Shown here: positions 16,529-25,364 of the stretch, in pieces | Layout of the letters: each line of letters starts with the position of its first letter | Numbering within the stretch: position 1 is the first letter of the stretch | Assembly: GCF_000612545.2 (NCBI RefSeq) | Contig: NZ_CP097800.1 | Location: 6,106,501 to 6,170,500, forward strand | Direction: 5' to 3' | Origin: Streptomyces sp. PCS3-D2 | Lineage (GTDB): Bacteria > Actinomycetota > Actinomycetes > Streptomycetales > Streptomycetaceae | Length of the DNA: 64,000 nt | The notes under the pieces: model-generated | What the model was told of the DNA's origin: nothing | The model's database searches: none | Seen by the model: the letters and a program-made list of their open reading frames with translations, nothing else | Made by a program: the position numbers and the translations under genes

Positions 16529-17364
16529 CGGGTCAGGGGGACATGCGGGAGCACGGGCGGGGGCACATGGAGGAACTGCTCGCCAGGGGCGAGCTGACCG
16601 TCGTCGGCCGGATCCGCGAGGCGTCCAACGCCGTCCTGCTGTGCACCGTCACGTACGACGGGGTGAGCGCCGACTGCGTCTACAAGCCGGTCAAGGGGGA
16701 GCGCCCGCTGTGGGACTTCCCCGACGGGAACCTCGCCCAGCGGGAGGTCGCGGCCTATCTGGTCTCCGAAGCCACCGGATGGGGGCTGGTGCCCGCCACC
16801 GTGCTGCGGGACGGCCCCTACGGCGAGGGCATGGTCCAGCAGTGGATCGAGTCCCGGCGGCCGCAGGAGGGCTCCCCGCAGGAAGAGCTCCTCGCGCTCG
16901 TCGAGGGCGAGGAGGCCGGCGAGGGGTGGAAGCCCGTGGCCTTCGCCGACGTCGGCGAAGGCCGTACCGCCCTGCTCGTCCACGCCGACGACCCGCGGCT
17001 GCGCCGGCTCGCCGTCCTCGACGCCGTGATCAACAACGGCGACCGCAAGGGCGGGCACCTGCTGCCGGCCCCCGACGGACGGATCTACGCCATCGACCAC
17101 GGCGTGACCTTCCACACCGAGGACAAGCTGCGCACCCTGCTGTGGGGCTGGGCGGGGGAGCCGCTGACGGACGAGGCCCGCCAGGCCCTCGCCGTGCTGA
17201 CCGCGGAACTGGCCGAGGGAGCGCCGCTCGCCACCCGGCTGGCCGAACTGATCACCGAGCCCGAGCTGGCCGCCGTACGGGCCCGGGTGGCGCACCTGCT
17301 GCGCACCGGGAAGCACCCGCAGCCGTCCGGGCAGTGGCCGGCGATCCCGTGGCCACCGGTCTGA
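16525..17364 (+). CDS. SCO1664-family protein with PI3K/HipA-like kinase fold
   Basis: 279 residues if GTG 16525 (overlapping the previous stop) is used; ATG 16543 and ATG 16567 are alternatives with G-rich leaders. Family start is around EELLARGELTVVGRIREASN. A glycine-poor ATP-binding N-lobe with VYKPVKGERPLWDFPDG (Lys in YKP) and a C-lobe with AVLDAVINNGDRKGGHLL (catalytic N-x-D-R-K-x-x-H type loop) and YAIDHGVTFHTEDKLRTLLW (metal-binding DHG) match the phosphatidylinositol-kinase/HipA superfamily. So it is likely an active kinase of unknown substrate, perhaps acting opposite the upstream phosphatase. That pairing is my inference. Confidence 0.83.
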   Translation: MTGQGDMREHGRGHMEELLARGELTVVGRIREASNAVLLCTVTYDGVSADCVYKPVKGERPLWDFPDGNLAQREVAAYLVSEATGWGLVPATVLRDGPYGEGMVQQWIESRRPQEGSPQEELLALVEGEEAGEGWKPVAFADVGEGRTALLVHADDPRLRRLAVLDAVINNGDRKGGHLLPAPDGRIYAIDHGVTFHTEDKLRTLLWGWAGEPLTDEARQALAVLTAELAEGAPLATRLAELITEPELAAVRARVAHLLRTGKHPQPSGQWPAIPWPPV

Positions 17365-17461
17365 ACCGGCCATGGCGACACGCACAGAACCGGCCGCACC
17401 GCAAGAGTGCTGATCAAGACAACAGTGCAGGTCCAGTTCGTTTCCGGAACATCCGTCCGGT

Positions 17462-17467
17462 TAGGCT
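17462..17467 (+). promoter_or_regulatory. -10 element upstream of mshC (leaderless type)
   Basis: TAGGCT ends 6 nt before ATG 17474 with no ribosome site between. mshC can therefore be expressed apart from the three genes upstream. Confidence 0.5.
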
Positions 17468-17473
17468 CGACAC

Positions 17474-18703
17474 ATGCATGCCTGGCCCGCTTCTGAGGTC
17501 CCCGCCCTTCCCGGCAAGGGCCGCGACCTCCAGATCCACGACACCGCGACCCAGGGGACGATCACCCTCGCCCCCGGTCCCGTCGCCCGCATCTACGTCT
17601 GCGGCATCACCCCGTACGACGCGACCCACATCGGTCACGCGGCGACCTACAACGCGTTCGACCTCGTGCAGCGCGTGTGGCTCGACACCAAGCGGCAGGT
17701 CCACTACGTCCAGAACGTCACGGACGTGGACGACCCGCTCCTGGAGCGGGCGCTGCGCGACGGCCACGACTGGACCGAGCTGGCCGAGCGCGAGACCGCG
17801 CTCTTCCGCGAGGACATGACGGCCCTCAGGATGCTGCCGCCGCAGCACTACATCGGAGCCGTCGAGGCCATACCCGGCATCGTGCCGCTGGTCGAGCGGC
17901 TGCGGGACGCGGGAGCCGCGTACGAGCTGGAGGGCGACATCTACTTCTCGGTGGAGGCCGACCCGCACTTCGGCGGTGTCTCCCACCTCGACGCCGAGGC
18001 GATGCGGCTCCTTTCGGCGGAGCGGGGCGGTGACCCCGACCGCGCGGGCAAGAAGAACCCGCTGGACCCGATGCTGTGGATGGCGGCGCGTCCGGGCGAG
18101 CCGAGCTGGGACGGCGGCTCGCTGGGCCGCGGCCGGCCCGGCTGGCACATCGAGTGCGTCGCGATCGCCCTGGAACACCTGGGCATGGGCTTCGACATCC
18201 AGGGCGGCGGCTCCGACCTGGCCTTCCCGCACCACGAGATGGGTGCCTCGCACGCCCAGGCGCTGACGGGCGAGTTCCCGATGGCCAAGGCGTACGTCCA
18301 CGCCGGCATGGTCGCCCTGCACGGCCAGAAGATGTCGAAGTCGAAGGGCAACCTCGTCTTCGTCTCGGCGCTGCGCCGGGCCGGGGTGGACCCGGCGGCG
18401 ATCCGCCTGGCCCTGCTCTCGCACCACTACCGGGCGGACTGGGAGTGGACCGACGCCGTCCTCGACGAGGCCGTGGCCCGGCTGGAGCGGTGGCGCGCGG
18501 CGGTGTCCCGGCCGGACGGCATCCCCGCGGACGCGGTCCTCGAAGAGGTCCGCGAGGCCCTTGCGAACGACCTGGACGCCCCCGCGGCCCTGGCCGCCGT
18601 AGACCGCTGGGTGGAGCTGCAGAACGCCACCGACGGCGACGATGCGTCGGCCCCCGGCCTGGTCTCCCGGACCGTGGACGCCCTCCTGGGCGTGGCCCTG
18701 TAG
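17474..18703 (+). CDS. mshC: Cysteine:GlcN-Ins ligase MshC (mycothiol synthesis)
   Basis: 409 residues, close to the usual length. It is a class I aminoacyl-tRNA-synthetase paralog of CysRS with Zn-binding Cys in [18 protein letters not shown] (HIGH motif), [15 protein letters not shown] (Cys) and FPHHEMG (His), and [11 protein letters not shown] as the KMSKS loop. The anticodon-binding domain of CysRS is absent, which separates it from the tRNA synthetase. It joins L-cysteine to 1D-myo-inositol 2-amino-2-deoxy-glucopyranoside with ATP, the step before acetylation to mycothiol, the major thiol of actinobacteria. Followed by a terminator shared with the convergent parJ. Confidence 0.95.
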   Translation: MHAWPASEVPALPGKGRDLQIHDTATQGTITLAPGPVARIYVCGITPYDATHIGHAATYNAFDLVQRVWLDTKRQVHYVQNVTDVDDPLLERALRDGHDWTELAERETALFREDMTALRMLPPQHYIGAVEAIPGIVPLVERLRDAGAAYELEGDIYFSVEADPHFGGVSHLDAEAMRLLSAERGGDPDRAGKKNPLDPMLWMAARPGEPSWDGGSLGRGRPGWHIECVAIALEHLGMGFDIQGGGSDLAFPHHEMGASHAQALTGEFPMAKAYVHAGMVALHGQKMSKSKGNLVFVSALRRAGVDPAAIRLALLSHHYRADWEWTDAVLDEAVARLERWRAAVSRPDGIPADAVLEEVREALANDLDAPAALAAVDRWVELQNATDGDDASAPGLVSRTVDALLGVAL

Positions 18704-18723
18704 CCTTCGCGGCCAAGCCCGCC

Positions 18724-18751
18724 GATGCCCCCGGTCCCGGCCGGGGGCATC
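18724..18751. terminator. Bidirectional terminator between mshC and parJ
   Basis: 11-bp stem GATGCCCCCGG/CCGGGGGCATC with a 6-nt loop between convergent genes. Confidence 0.7.
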
Positions 18752-18845
18752 GCGCTGTCCGAGGGTCCCGGCGCCGCCGGGACCCGGTGGAGGGCGGGGC
18801 GGGGGCGGCTCCGCACGGCGGCGGCCCCGCACCCCGCCCCGCGGA

Positions 18846-19844
18846 TCACGCGTCCGGCGTCTCGTCCCCGCCGGCGGACGGGCCGGCCGGCGGCTCCGGA
18901 TCCTCCCCGGAGGTGTCCGGCCTGCGCTTCGGGGGACGGGGCGGACCCCCGCTCGTGTCCCGCAGGTACGAGCCGTCGCCAGGCTCCGCGGCCGGGCCCG
19001 CCGCGGGGTCCCGTCGCCGCAGGTACCTCTCGAACTCCCGTGCGATCGCGTCGCCCGAGGCCTCCGGCAGGTCGGCGGTGTCCCGCGCCTCCTCCAGGCT
19101 CTGCACGTACTCCGCCACCTCGCTGTCCTCGGCGGCCAGTTGGTCCACGCCCAGCTGCCACGCGCGGGCGTCCTCCGGGAGCTCGCCCAGCGGGATCCTG
19201 ATGTCGATCAGGTCCTCCAGCCGGTTCAGGAGGGCCAGCGTCGCCTTCGGGTTCGGCGGCTGCGACACGTAGTGCGGCACCGCGGCCCACAGCGACACCG
19301 CCGGCACCCCCGCGTGCGTACAGGCCTCCTGGAGGATGCCCACGATGCCCGTGGGGCCCTCGTACTTGGTCTCCTCCAGGTCCATGGTCCGCGCCAGGTC
19401 CGCGTCCGAGGTGACCCCGCTCACCGGCACCGGCCGGGTGTGCGGGGTGTCCCCGAGGAGCGCCCCGAGGATGACCACCATCTCGACGCCCAGCTCGTGC
19501 GCGAAGCCGAGGATCTCGTTGCAGAACGACCGCCACCGCATGGACGGTTCGATGCCGCGCACCAGCACCAGGTCGCGCGGCTTGGCCCCGCCGATCCGCA
19601 CCACCGAGAGCCGGGTCGTCGGCCACGTGATCTTCCGTACCCCGTTGTCCAGCCACACCGTCGGCCGGTTGACCTGGAAGTCGTAGTAGTCCTCGGCGTC
19701 CAGAGCCGCGAAGACCTCGCCCTTCCACTCCCGGTCCAGGTGTGCGACCGCACCGGAGGCCGCGTCTCCCGCGTCGTTCCAGCCCTCGAACGCGGCCACC
19801 ATGACCGGGTCGATCAGCTCGGGCACGCCCTCAAGCTCGATCAC
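18846..19844 (-). CDS. parJ: PAC2 family protein, ParJ homolog
   Basis: 332 residues from GTG 19844, 6 nt after AAGGAG; the frame continues upstream but family members begin here with IELEGVPELIDPVMVAAFEG. AAFEGWNDAGDAASGA and the ILGALLGDTPHTRPVPVSG loop are typical of PAC2 (proteasome assembly chaperone-like) proteins of actinobacteria. The last 75 residues are Pro/Arg/Gly-rich and likely disordered. From memory the S. coelicolor ortholog beside mshC (SCO1662) is ParJ, which binds ParA and regulates its polymerisation during sporulation septation. Identification rests on family plus position. A TAGGCT box lies 38 nt upstream at 19882-19887. Confidence 0.8.
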   Translation of the reverse strand: MIELEGVPELIDPVMVAAFEGWNDAGDAASGAVAHLDREWKGEVFAALDAEDYYDFQVNRPTVWLDNGVRKITWPTTRLSVVRIGGAKPRDLVLVRGIEPSMRWRSFCNEILGFAHELGVEMVVILGALLGDTPHTRPVPVSGVTSDADLARTMDLEETKYEGPTGIVGILQEACTHAGVPAVSLWAAVPHYVSQPPNPKATLALLNRLEDLIDIRIPLGELPEDARAWQLGVDQLAAEDSEVAEYVQSLEEARDTADLPEASGDAIAREFERYLRRRDPAAGPAAEPGDGSYLRDTSGGPPRPPKRRPDTSGEDPEPPAGPSAGGDETPDA

Positions 19845-19921
19845 CCAGGTCTCCTTCCCAAGTTCCTTGCGTACGTGGGTCAGCCTAAGCCTTGACGGGA
19901 CACCCGCCACAGCCCACGACA

Positions 19922-19951
19922 GAGGGGCGGTTCCCCTCGGAACCGCCCCTC
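19922..19951 (-). terminator. Terminator after glpD
   Basis: 11-bp stem GAGGGGCGGTT/AACCGCCCCTC with an 8-nt loop, about 20 nt past the glpD stop codon. Confidence 0.7.
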
Positions 19952-19970
19952 TTCCCCACCTGCGGGAGAG

Positions 19971-21578
19971 CTATGCCTTGCGGGCCAGCATCTCCTCGAC
20001 CCGGGCCTTGACGGAGTCGTCGTCCAGGCCGCGGATGGTCACCGTCGTACGGCGGCGCAGCACGTCGTCGACCGTCTCGGCCCACTCGTGGTCGCGGGCG
20101 TAGGCGACCTGCGCCCAGATCTCCGGACCGTCCGGGTGGATCCGCTCGGCCAGGGCCGGGTCCTCGTTCGCGAGGCGTGCGATGTCGAAGGCCAGGGAGC
20201 CGTAGTGCGAGGCCAGGTGGCGCGCGGTCAGCGGGTCCATCCGGGTGCCGGGCTCACGGTCCACCAGCAGCCGGTGCGCGACCGCGTTCGGGTTGGCGAC
20301 ACCCGGCAGCGCGATCCGGCGCACCAGGGACTTCACGGGCTCCATGTCCTCGGTCAGCGGGCTGCCCGGGAGCTTTGCGAGCTTGTCCATGACGACCCGG
20401 CCGATGTGGCGGTACGTGGTCCACTTGCCGCCGGCGACCGACAGCATGCCGCCCGCGCCCTCGGAGACGACGGTCTCGCGCTTGGCCTTCTCGACGCCGC
20501 CGGGGCCGCCGGGCAGCACGCGCAGGCCCGCGAAGGCGTAGGTCATCAGCGAGCGGTCGAGGTCGGCGTCCTTCACCGAGAAGGCCGCCTCGTCCAGGAT
20601 CTGCTGGATGTCGGACTCGGTGGCGCGCACGTCCGCCGGGTCGCCCTCGTACACCTCGTCGGTGGTGCCGAGCAGCAGCTGGTCCTCCCAGGGGAGGGCG
20701 AAGGTGATGCGGTACTTGTCGATCGGGGTGGCCATGGCGGCCTTCCACGGCGACTTGCGCTTCATGACGATGTGCGCGCCCTTGGAGAGGCGGATCGACG
20801 GCATCGAGTGCTTGTCCTCCATGCGCCGCAGGTGGTCCACCCACGGGCCGGTGGCGTTCAGCACCACGCGCGCGTCGATCCCGAACTCGGTGCCGTCCAG
20901 GCGGTCCTTGAGCTCGGCGCCGGTGACCCGGCCCTGCGTCTTGCGCAGGCCGGTGACCTCGGCGTGGTTGAGGACGACCGCGCCCGACTCGACGGCCGCG
21001 CGCACCGTCATGACGGCGACGCGGGAGTCGTTCATCTGGTGGTCGTAGTAGACCGCGACGGCCTTGAGGTTGTCGGTCTTCAGGCCGGGGTTGTCGGCGA
21101 CGGCACGGGCCGGGGATATGACCTTGCCCATGCCGTCGCCGAAGGCCGAGAGGGCGGAGTAGGCGAAGACGCCCGCGCCCAGCTTGGCCGCACCCACCGG
21201 GCCGCCCTTGTAGACCGGCAGGTAGAAGGTGAGCGGGTTGACCAGGTGCGGGGCCACGTCCTTGGCCAGCACCCGCCGCTCGTGGTGGTTCTCCGCGACC
21301 AGCTTGACCGCGCCGGTCTGCAGGTAGCGCAGGCCGCCGTGGACCAGCTTGGAGGAGGCCGAGGAGGTGGCGCCGGCGAAGTCGCCGGCGTCCACCATGG
21401 CAACCCGCAGCCCCGACTGCGCGGCGTGCCAGGCCACCGAGGTGCCCAGGATTCCACCACCGATGACCAGCAGGTCGTACGTGGCCTTCGCCAGCTGCTC
21501 GCGGGTCTCGGCACGGCTCGCGTTCGCGCCGGCGGTCGGGTGCGTACCCAGTGCGGGGACGCTCTGCAGGGTGCTCAT
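19971..21578 (-). CDS. glpD: Aerobic glycerol-3-phosphate dehydrogenase
   Basis: 535 residues. The N-terminal FAD-binding Rossmann motif is YDLLVIGGGILGTSVAWHAA; ATSSASSKLVHGGLRYL is the family signature. The FAD-binding region ends in LSVAGGKWTTYRHIG, and the C-terminal domain of about 120 residues ends RGLDDDSVKARVEEMLARKA. It oxidises sn-glycerol 3-phosphate to dihydroxyacetone phosphate, passing electrons to the quinone pool at the inner face of the membrane. It is the third gene of the glycerol catabolic unit (41 bp after glpK), named gylB in older Streptomyces literature. Start ATG 21578 follows a GAGGAGCGATAAGAG-type site. Confidence 0.95.
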   Translation of the reverse strand: MSTLQSVPALGTHPTAGANASRAETREQLAKATYDLLVIGGGILGTSVAWHAAQSGLRVAMVDAGDFAGATSSASSKLVHGGLRYLQTGAVKLVAENHHERRVLAKDVAPHLVNPLTFYLPVYKGGPVGAAKLGAGVFAYSALSAFGDGMGKVISPARAVADNPGLKTDNLKAVAVYYDHQMNDSRVAVMTVRAAVESGAVVLNHAEVTGLRKTQGRVTGAELKDRLDGTEFGIDARVVLNATGPWVDHLRRMEDKHSMPSIRLSKGAHIVMKRKSPWKAAMATPIDKYRITFALPWEDQLLLGTTDEVYEGDPADVRATESDIQQILDEAAFSVKDADLDRSLMTYAFAGLRVLPGGPGGVEKAKRETVVSEGAGGMLSVAGGKWTTYRHIGRVVMDKLAKLPGSPLTEDMEPVKSLVRRIALPGVANPNAVAHRLLVDREPGTRMDPLTARHLASHYGSLAFDIARLANEDPALAERIHPDGPEIWAQVAYARDHEWAETVDDVLRRRTTVTIRGLDDDSVKARVEEMLARKA

Positions 21579-21619
21579 GTCTCTTATCGCTCCTCGTCGA
21601 TTGACTCAGCTGGTGCGGA

Positions 21620-23146
21620 TCAGCTGGCGTCTTCGTCGTCGACCCAGCCCATGGACCGCTCGACGGCCTTGAGCCAGCTCTTGTACTCGCGCTCCCGCTG
21701 CTCGGCGGGCATCCGCGGGGTCCACTCCGCCGCCCGGCGCCAGTTGGCGCGCAGGGCGTCGGTGTCGGGCCAGAAGCCGACGGCCAGGCCGGCGGCGTAG
21801 GCGGCGCCGAGGCAGGTCGTCTCGGCGACCATCGGGCGCACCACGGGGGCGTCCAGGAAGTCCGAGAGCGTCTGCATCAGCAAGTTGTTGGAGGTCATGC
21901 CGCCGTCGACCTTCAGGGCCGCGAGCTCGACGCCCGAGTCCTTGGTCATGGCGTCGGTGATCTCACGGGTCTGCCAGGCGGTGGCCTCCAGGACGGCACG
22001 GGCGATGTGCGCCTTGGTGACGTACCGGGTGAGGCCGGCGATCACACCACGGGCGTCGGAGCGCCAGTACGGGGCGAACAGGCCGGAGAAGGCCGGCACG
22101 AAGTAGGCGCCGCCGTTGTCCTCCACGGAGAGGGCCAGGGTCTCGATCTCGGCCGCGGACTTGATCAGGCCCATCTGGTCGCGCATCCACTGGACGAGCG
22201 AGCCGGTGACGGCGATGGAGCCCTCCAGGGCGTAGACCGGCTTCTGGTCGCCGATCTGGTAGCCGACCGTGGTCAGCAGGCCGCTGTAGGAGTTGATGAT
22301 CTTGTCGCCGGTGTTCATGAGCATGAACGTGCCGGTGCCGTAGGTGGACTTGGCCTCGCCCTCGGCGAAGCAGGTCTGGCCGAACAGCGCGGCCTGCTGG
22401 TCGCCGAGCGCCGAGGCGACCGGGACACCGGCGAGGACGCCCTCCTTGACGTGGCCGTAGACCTCGGCGGAGGACTTGATCTCGGGGAGCACGTTGAGCG
22501 GGACGCCCATCGACTCCGCGATCTTCTCGTCCCAGGCCAGGGTGTGCAGGTTCATCAGCATGGTGCGCGAGGCGTTGGTGACGTCCGTGACGTGCGCACC
22601 GCCCTGGGCGCCACCGGTGAGGTTCCAGATGACCCAGGAGTCCATGGTGCCGAAGAGGATGTCGCCTGCCTCGGCGCGCTCGCGCAGGCCCTCGACGTTG
22701 TCGAGCAGCCAGCGGACCTTCGGACCCGCGAAGTAGCTCGCCAGCGGCAGGCCGGTCTCGCGGCGGAAGCGGTCCTGGCCGACGTTGCGGCCGAGCTCCT
22801 TGCACAGGGCGTCGGTGCGGGTGTCCTGCCACACGAGCGCGTTGTGGACCGGCTCACCGGTGTTCTTGTCCCACAGGACGGTGGTCTCGCGCTGGTTGGT
22901 GATGCCGATCGCCTTGACGTCGGCGGAGGTGATCTCGGCCTTGGCGATGGCGCCGGCGACGACCTCCTGGACGTTGGTCCAGATCTCGGTGGCGTCGTGC
23001 TCCACCCAGCCCGGCTTCGGGAAGATCTGCTCGTGCTCCTTCTGGTCGACGGCGACGATCCGGCCGTCGCGGTCGAAGACGATGCAGCGGGAGGAGGTGG
23101 TGCCCTGGTCGATCGCGGCGATGAAGGGGCCGGTGCTGCTGGTCAT
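21620..23146 (-). CDS. glpK: Glycerol kinase
   Basis: 508 residues, full family length. It starts [18 protein letters not shown] (ATP phosphate-binding loop) and contains [14 protein letters not shown], the glycerol-binding [32 protein letters not shown] and [18 protein letters not shown]. It phosphorylates glycerol to glycerol 3-phosphate with ATP, trapping glycerol imported by GlpF. In Streptomyces this gene was named gylA. It lies between glpF (79 bp upstream) and glpD (41 bp downstream), all on the same strand. The His in the HPr-phosphorylated loop of Firmicutes enzymes was not looked for in detail. Confidence 0.96.
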   Translation of the reverse strand: MTSSTGPFIAAIDQGTTSSRCIVFDRDGRIVAVDQKEHEQIFPKPGWVEHDATEIWTNVQEVVAGAIAKAEITSADVKAIGITNQRETTVLWDKNTGEPVHNALVWQDTRTDALCKELGRNVGQDRFRRETGLPLASYFAGPKVRWLLDNVEGLRERAEAGDILFGTMDSWVIWNLTGGAQGGAHVTDVTNASRTMLMNLHTLAWDEKIAESMGVPLNVLPEIKSSAEVYGHVKEGVLAGVPVASALGDQQAALFGQTCFAEGEAKSTYGTGTFMLMNTGDKIINSYSGLLTTVGYQIGDQKPVYALEGSIAVTGSLVQWMRDQMGLIKSAAEIETLALSVEDNGGAYFVPAFSGLFAPYWRSDARGVIAGLTRYVTKAHIARAVLEATAWQTREITDAMTKDSGVELAALKVDGGMTSNNLLMQTLSDFLDAPVVRPMVAETTCLGAAYAAGLAVGFWPDTDALRANWRRAAEWTPRMPAEQREREYKSWLKAVERSMGWVDDEDAS

Positions 23147-23225
23147 GATGGCTGCTCCTGGCAGGTCTGGTGAGTAGGCGGAATCAGGAGTGCGGTGCGG
23201 ATCTTACGAGCGCGGCATGTGCTGA

Positions 23226-24008
23226 TCAGGCGAACGCGATGTTGTAGAGACCGCCGGCGAGTGCGGCACCGGCGAGCGGGCCGACCACCGGGATCCAGGA
23301 GTATCCCCAGTCGGAGCCGCCCTTGTTGGGGAGCGGCAGCAGGGCGTGGACGATGCGGGGGCCGAGGTCGCGGACCGGGTTGATGGCGTAGCCGGTCGGG
23401 CCGCCCAGGGAGAGGCCGATGCCGACGACCACGAAGGACGTGATCAGGACGCCTATGACGCCGAGGCCCTTGCCGTCGTCCTGGAGGCCCTGGGTCAGGA
23501 TCGCCAGGACCAGGACGGCGGTGCCGATGATCTCGGTCGTGAGGTTCTGCACGACGTTGCGGATCTCGGGGCCCGTGGAGAAGATGCCGAGCACGGGGCC
23601 GGCCACGTCGTGCGGGTGCGGGCCCTCCGGGCCGAGCTTGGCGTCGCGGATGTGCTCGGGGTCGGCGAGGTGCACGCGGAACTGGCCGTAGTAGGTGATC
23701 CACATCAGGACCGCGCCGAGCATGGCGCCCAGCAGCTGGCCGGCGAAGTAGACGGGGGTGTCGCCCCACTCGCCGGTCTTGACGGCGAGGCCGACGGTGA
23801 CCGCCGGGTTGAGGTGCGCACCGGAGAGCGGTGCGGACACGTAGGCCGCGATGAGGACGGCGAAGCCCCAGCCGAAGGTGATCGCGAGCCAGCCCGCATT
23901 GCGGGCCTTGGAGCTCTTGAGCGTCACGGCGGCGCAGACGCCGCCACCGAGCAGGGTGAGCAGGGCGGTACCGATGGTCTCGCCGATGAAGATGTCGGAG
24001 CTGGACAC
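23226..24008 (-). CDS. glpF: Glycerol uptake facilitator (MIP/aquaglyceroporin)
   Basis: 260 residues with six TM segments and two half-helices. The first pore motif is [11 protein letters not shown] (NPA, residues 67-69). The second reads [15 protein letters not shown] instead of NPA, retaining Arg213 of the selectivity filter. The wide filter residues of glycerol channels fit with the operon. It allows facilitated glycerol entry through the membrane. GTG start follows AAGGAG by 6 nt. It is the first gene of the glpF-glpK-glpD unit (gylC in older papers), 314 bp downstream of gylR. Confidence 0.93.
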   Translation of the reverse strand: MSSSDIFIGETIGTALLTLLGGGVCAAVTLKSSKARNAGWLAITFGWGFAVLIAAYVSAPLSGAHLNPAVTVGLAVKTGEWGDTPVYFAGQLLGAMLGAVLMWITYYGQFRVHLADPEHIRDAKLGPEGPHPHDVAGPVLGIFSTGPEIRNVVQNLTTEIIGTAVLVLAILTQGLQDDGKGLGVIGVLITSFVVVGIGLSLGGPTGYAINPVRDLGPRIVHALLPLPNKGGSDWGYSWIPVVGPLAGAALAGGLYNIAFA

Positions 24009-24107
24009 CCGCGACTCCTTACGTACGTCCAGGGGTGGGCGGACACCGGGTCCCTCCGGTGGTTCCGCGCACTCGGTGAGTGCTGCACCGGTCCTTGGCC
24101 TTGTCGC

Positions 24108-24144
24108 ATCCTAGCGCGTATTGCCGGTAGGTGTTCGACAATGC
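24108..24144 (-). promoter_or_regulatory. Promoter and candidate GylR site upstream of glpF
   Basis: On the minus strand, a TAGGAT -10 box lies at 24108-24113. About 20 nt further upstream is GCATTGTCGAAC (24133-24144), the same 12-mer found upstream of gylR. It overlaps or adjoins the -35 region, as expected for a repressor. The match of motif to GylR is inferred from its presence at both promoters only. Confidence 0.5.
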
Positions 24145-24322
24145 CGACCGATGAACGGCAGTTTTCCGCCCAGGTGAAGAACGCGTCAAGGGTCGGTCGG
24201 GCCAATGTGTCGGATCGTTACCCGTAGGTGCGATCAGCCAAATCCAGCCATTCGAAGGTCGGGATGTGGCGAAAAATGGGCATAAGAGGGCCAGGTGGTG
24301 GCCGAAGCCTGCTAAAGGGAGG

Positions 24323-25090
24323 TCAGAACCGGCCTGCGCCGAGATCGCGTGAAACCGCGCGCGCACAGTCGCGCACCGAGGCCACCAGGGCCGCGCGGGG
24401 CTCGCCGCCCTCGCCGCAGACCCGCTCCACGGCGCCCGCCACCGCCACCGCGCCCACGGGCATGCGGCGCCGGTCGTGGATCGGCGCCGCTACCGAGGCG
24501 ACCCCCTCCCACGTCTCCTCGACGTCCGCGGCCCATCCGCGCGCCCGGGTCAGGCCCAGGACCTCCTCGAAGCCGGTGGCGTCGGTGACGGTGCGGGGGG
24601 TGAACGCGTCGCGCTCCACCTCCAGCGCCTGGGTGTGCGCGACCGGGTCGTACGCCGACAGCACCTTGCCCAGGGCGGTGGAGTGCAGCGGCTGCATGGC
24701 CCCGACCTCCAGCACCTGGCGGCTGTCGTCGGGCCGGAACACGTGGTGCATGATCAGCACCCCGCTCTGGTGGAGCACGCCGACGTACACGCTCTCGCCG
24801 CTCGCCCGGGCCAGGTCGTCCGTCCACACCAGGGCGCGGGCGCGCAGCTCGTGGACGTCGAGGTAGCTGTTGCCCAGGCGCAGCAGCTCCGCGCCCAGCT
24901 GGTAGCGGCCGGAGGCCGGGTCCTGCTCCACGAAGCCCTCCGCCTGGAGGGTGCGCAGGATGCCGTGGGCCGTTCCCTTGGCCAGGCCCAGCGACGAGGC
25001 CACGTCGGAGAGGCCCAGCCGGCGTTCGCCGCCCGCCAGGAGTCGCAGCATCGCAGCGGCTCGTTCGAGCGACTGGATGTTCCGTGCCAT
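24323..25090 (-). CDS. gylR: IclR-family regulator of glycerol catabolism, GylR
   Basis: 255 residues. The N-terminal winged HTH is NIQSLERAAAMLRLLAGGE followed by LSDVASSLGLAKGTAHGILR, typical of IclR. An effector-binding domain follows with YVGVLHQSGVLIMHHV, PLHSTALGKVLSAYDP and MPVGAVAVAG. Upstream of and codirectional with glpF-glpK-glpD, exactly as gylR stands in S. coelicolor, where it represses the gyl genes in the absence of glycerol 3-phosphate or a related inducer. AGGAGG lies 7 nt before the start. The 12-mer at 25138-25149 suggests autoregulation. 314 bp without genes separate it from glpF. Confidence 0.93.
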   Translation of the reverse strand: MARNIQSLERAAAMLRLLAGGERRLGLSDVASSLGLAKGTAHGILRTLQAEGFVEQDPASGRYQLGAELLRLGNSYLDVHELRARALVWTDDLARASGESVYVGVLHQSGVLIMHHVFRPDDSRQVLEVGAMQPLHSTALGKVLSAYDPVAHTQALEVERDAFTPRTVTDATGFEEVLGLTRARGWAADVEETWEGVASVAAPIHDRRRMPVGAVAVAGAVERVCGEGGEPRAALVASVRDCARAVSRDLGAGRF

Positions 25091-25137
25091 CGCGCAGCCT
25101 CCTGCTGACCTTCGTTACTACTGACCATCTTGACGTG

Positions 25138-25149
25138 GTTCGACAATGC
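25138..25149 (-). promoter_or_regulatory. Candidate GylR site upstream of gylR
   Basis: GCATTGTCGAAC on the minus strand, 48 nt before the gylR start and identical to the 12-mer in front of glpF. TTC-N9-GAA symmetry can be drawn within its plus-strand context. Confidence 0.45.
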
Positions 25150-25304
25150 TGAACAGTATCGGTCGATGTCGACCTTGCGCACCGTCGGAGATCTGTTCGC
25201 CGTACGGTCACCGGGACATCCGCGCCACGTTCCCGCCACAGAATGCAGTCCGCCACGTGGGACACCCGCACCGGGGCCGGTGCCTCGCGGTTACCCTGGC
25301 CGCG

Positions 25305-25330
25305 TGCGCCCCTGACACAGCGGGGGCGCA
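25305..25330 (+). promoter_or_regulatory. Hairpin in the 5' leader of metH
   Basis: 8-bp perfect stem TGCGCCCC/GGGGCGCA with a 10-nt loop, 34 nt before ATG 25365. I see no match to cobalamin, SAM or SAH riboswitch cores. It may be a translational regulator or no more than chance in GC-rich DNA. Confidence 0.3.
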
Positions 25331-25364
25331 AAGCCGACAGCCGTCGCATCCCAGGGAGCACTCC

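Noticed and set aside
25200-25364. Cobalamin or SAM-type riboswitch upstream of metH
   Set aside because: I looked for B12-box and SAM/SAH core motifs and found none; only a simple hairpin is visible.
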